Below, in pieces: positions 4,971-5,074 of a DNA stretch of 5,074 bases (position 1 is its first letter; each line of letters begins with the position of its first letter). Source of the stretch: Planctomycetota bacterium (GTDB taxonomy: Bacteria > Planctomycetota > Planctomycetia > Isosphaerales > Isosphaeraceae); contig JAKBCQ010000293.1 in the NCBI GenBank assembly GCA_021807585.1, forward strand, positions 1 to 5,074, in the 5' to 3' direction. The position numbers and the translations under genes are program-made. The notes under the pieces are model-generated. The model was not told where the DNA came from. It did no database searches and worked only from the letters and a program-made list of their open reading frames with translations.

Positions 4971-5074
4971 TAGGTTCTCCCCTACAAAAGGTGCGGACCA
5001 CAAATTCGGCTAATATAAAGACGGCTTATCGGGAGGTTCGCCGCGCGTAACGGGGCGCCCCTCGCTATTCCGGG

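Larger units (their letters stand above)
4570..5074. other. About 500 bp with no defensible gene, upstream of the SGNH gene
   Basis: I find no recognisable protein in any frame. One minus-strand frame (TTG at 4910 or ATG at 4898, to a TGA at 4581-4583) is open for about 105 codons with a hydrophobic start (MNNRIWMIYLCVLVIES). It lacks a Shine-Dalgarno sequence, its third codon positions lack the strong GC bias of the neighbouring genes, and no motif is visible. It could be a decayed gene or chance. The segment 4580-4860 is GC-rich with dyads at 4641-4677, 4711-4724 and 4825-4839 (GACGAC/GTCGTC). From about 4860 to 5020 it turns AT-rich. GGGAGG at 5031-5036 on the plus strand resembles a ribosome binding site, but no start codon follows closely. 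Confidence 0.6.

Noticed and set aside
1..5074. CRISPR array, insertion sequence, tRNA or rRNA
   Set aside because: No regularly spaced repeats, transposase motifs, cloverleaf-like sequence or rRNA signature were seen on either strand.

Overview
The window (5,074 bp, GC-rich overall) holds a leftward (minus-strand) gene cluster. In transcription order it runs: a secreted SGNH/GDSL-type hydrolase (4569-3703), a short MetE-like methyltransferase (3598-2567), a UlaG-like metallo-beta-lactamase-fold hydrolase (2580-1693) and a xylulokinase, xylB (1615-89). Each of the four has a purine-rich Shine-Dalgarno sequence exactly 7 nt before the chosen start. This moves three of the starts away from the longest open frame: a GTG for the methyltransferase, and internal ATGs for the metallo-hydrolase and the SGNH protein. 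The methyltransferase and metallo-hydrolase genes overlap by 14 bp and are probably translationally coupled. The other gaps are 104 bp (SGNH to methyltransferase) and 77 bp (metallo-hydrolase to xylB), the latter with a weak terminator-like hairpin.

The first 118 bases may carry the end of an unrecognised plus-strand gene converging on xylB. The junction is AT-rich and packed with four consecutive dyad symmetries (92-164). The right end, from 4570 to 5074, has no gene I can defend. It holds a 10-bp inverted repeat, a 14-bp GC-rich palindrome and an AT-rich island, and it is the natural place for the cluster's promoter.

The protein set suggests an environmental heterotroph. A secreted SGNH hydrolase with a Lys/Pro-rich linker, next to cytoplasmic sugar-metabolism genes, recalls Planctomycetota, but this is an impression and no phylogenetic marker is present. 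GATC is strongly over-represented: my hand count is about 95 sites, where about 20 would be expected at random.

A tentative joint reading is that the SGNH protein de-esterifies something outside the cytoplasm, xylulokinase feeds a pentulose into the pentose phosphate pathway, and the metallo-hydrolase and MetE-like enzyme process an intermediate or a methyl group. The four proteins belong to known families. The least explained part is the coupled MetE-like/metallo-hydrolase pair in a sugar-kinase context. I see no CRISPR array, transposon, tRNA, rRNA or recognisable defence system.
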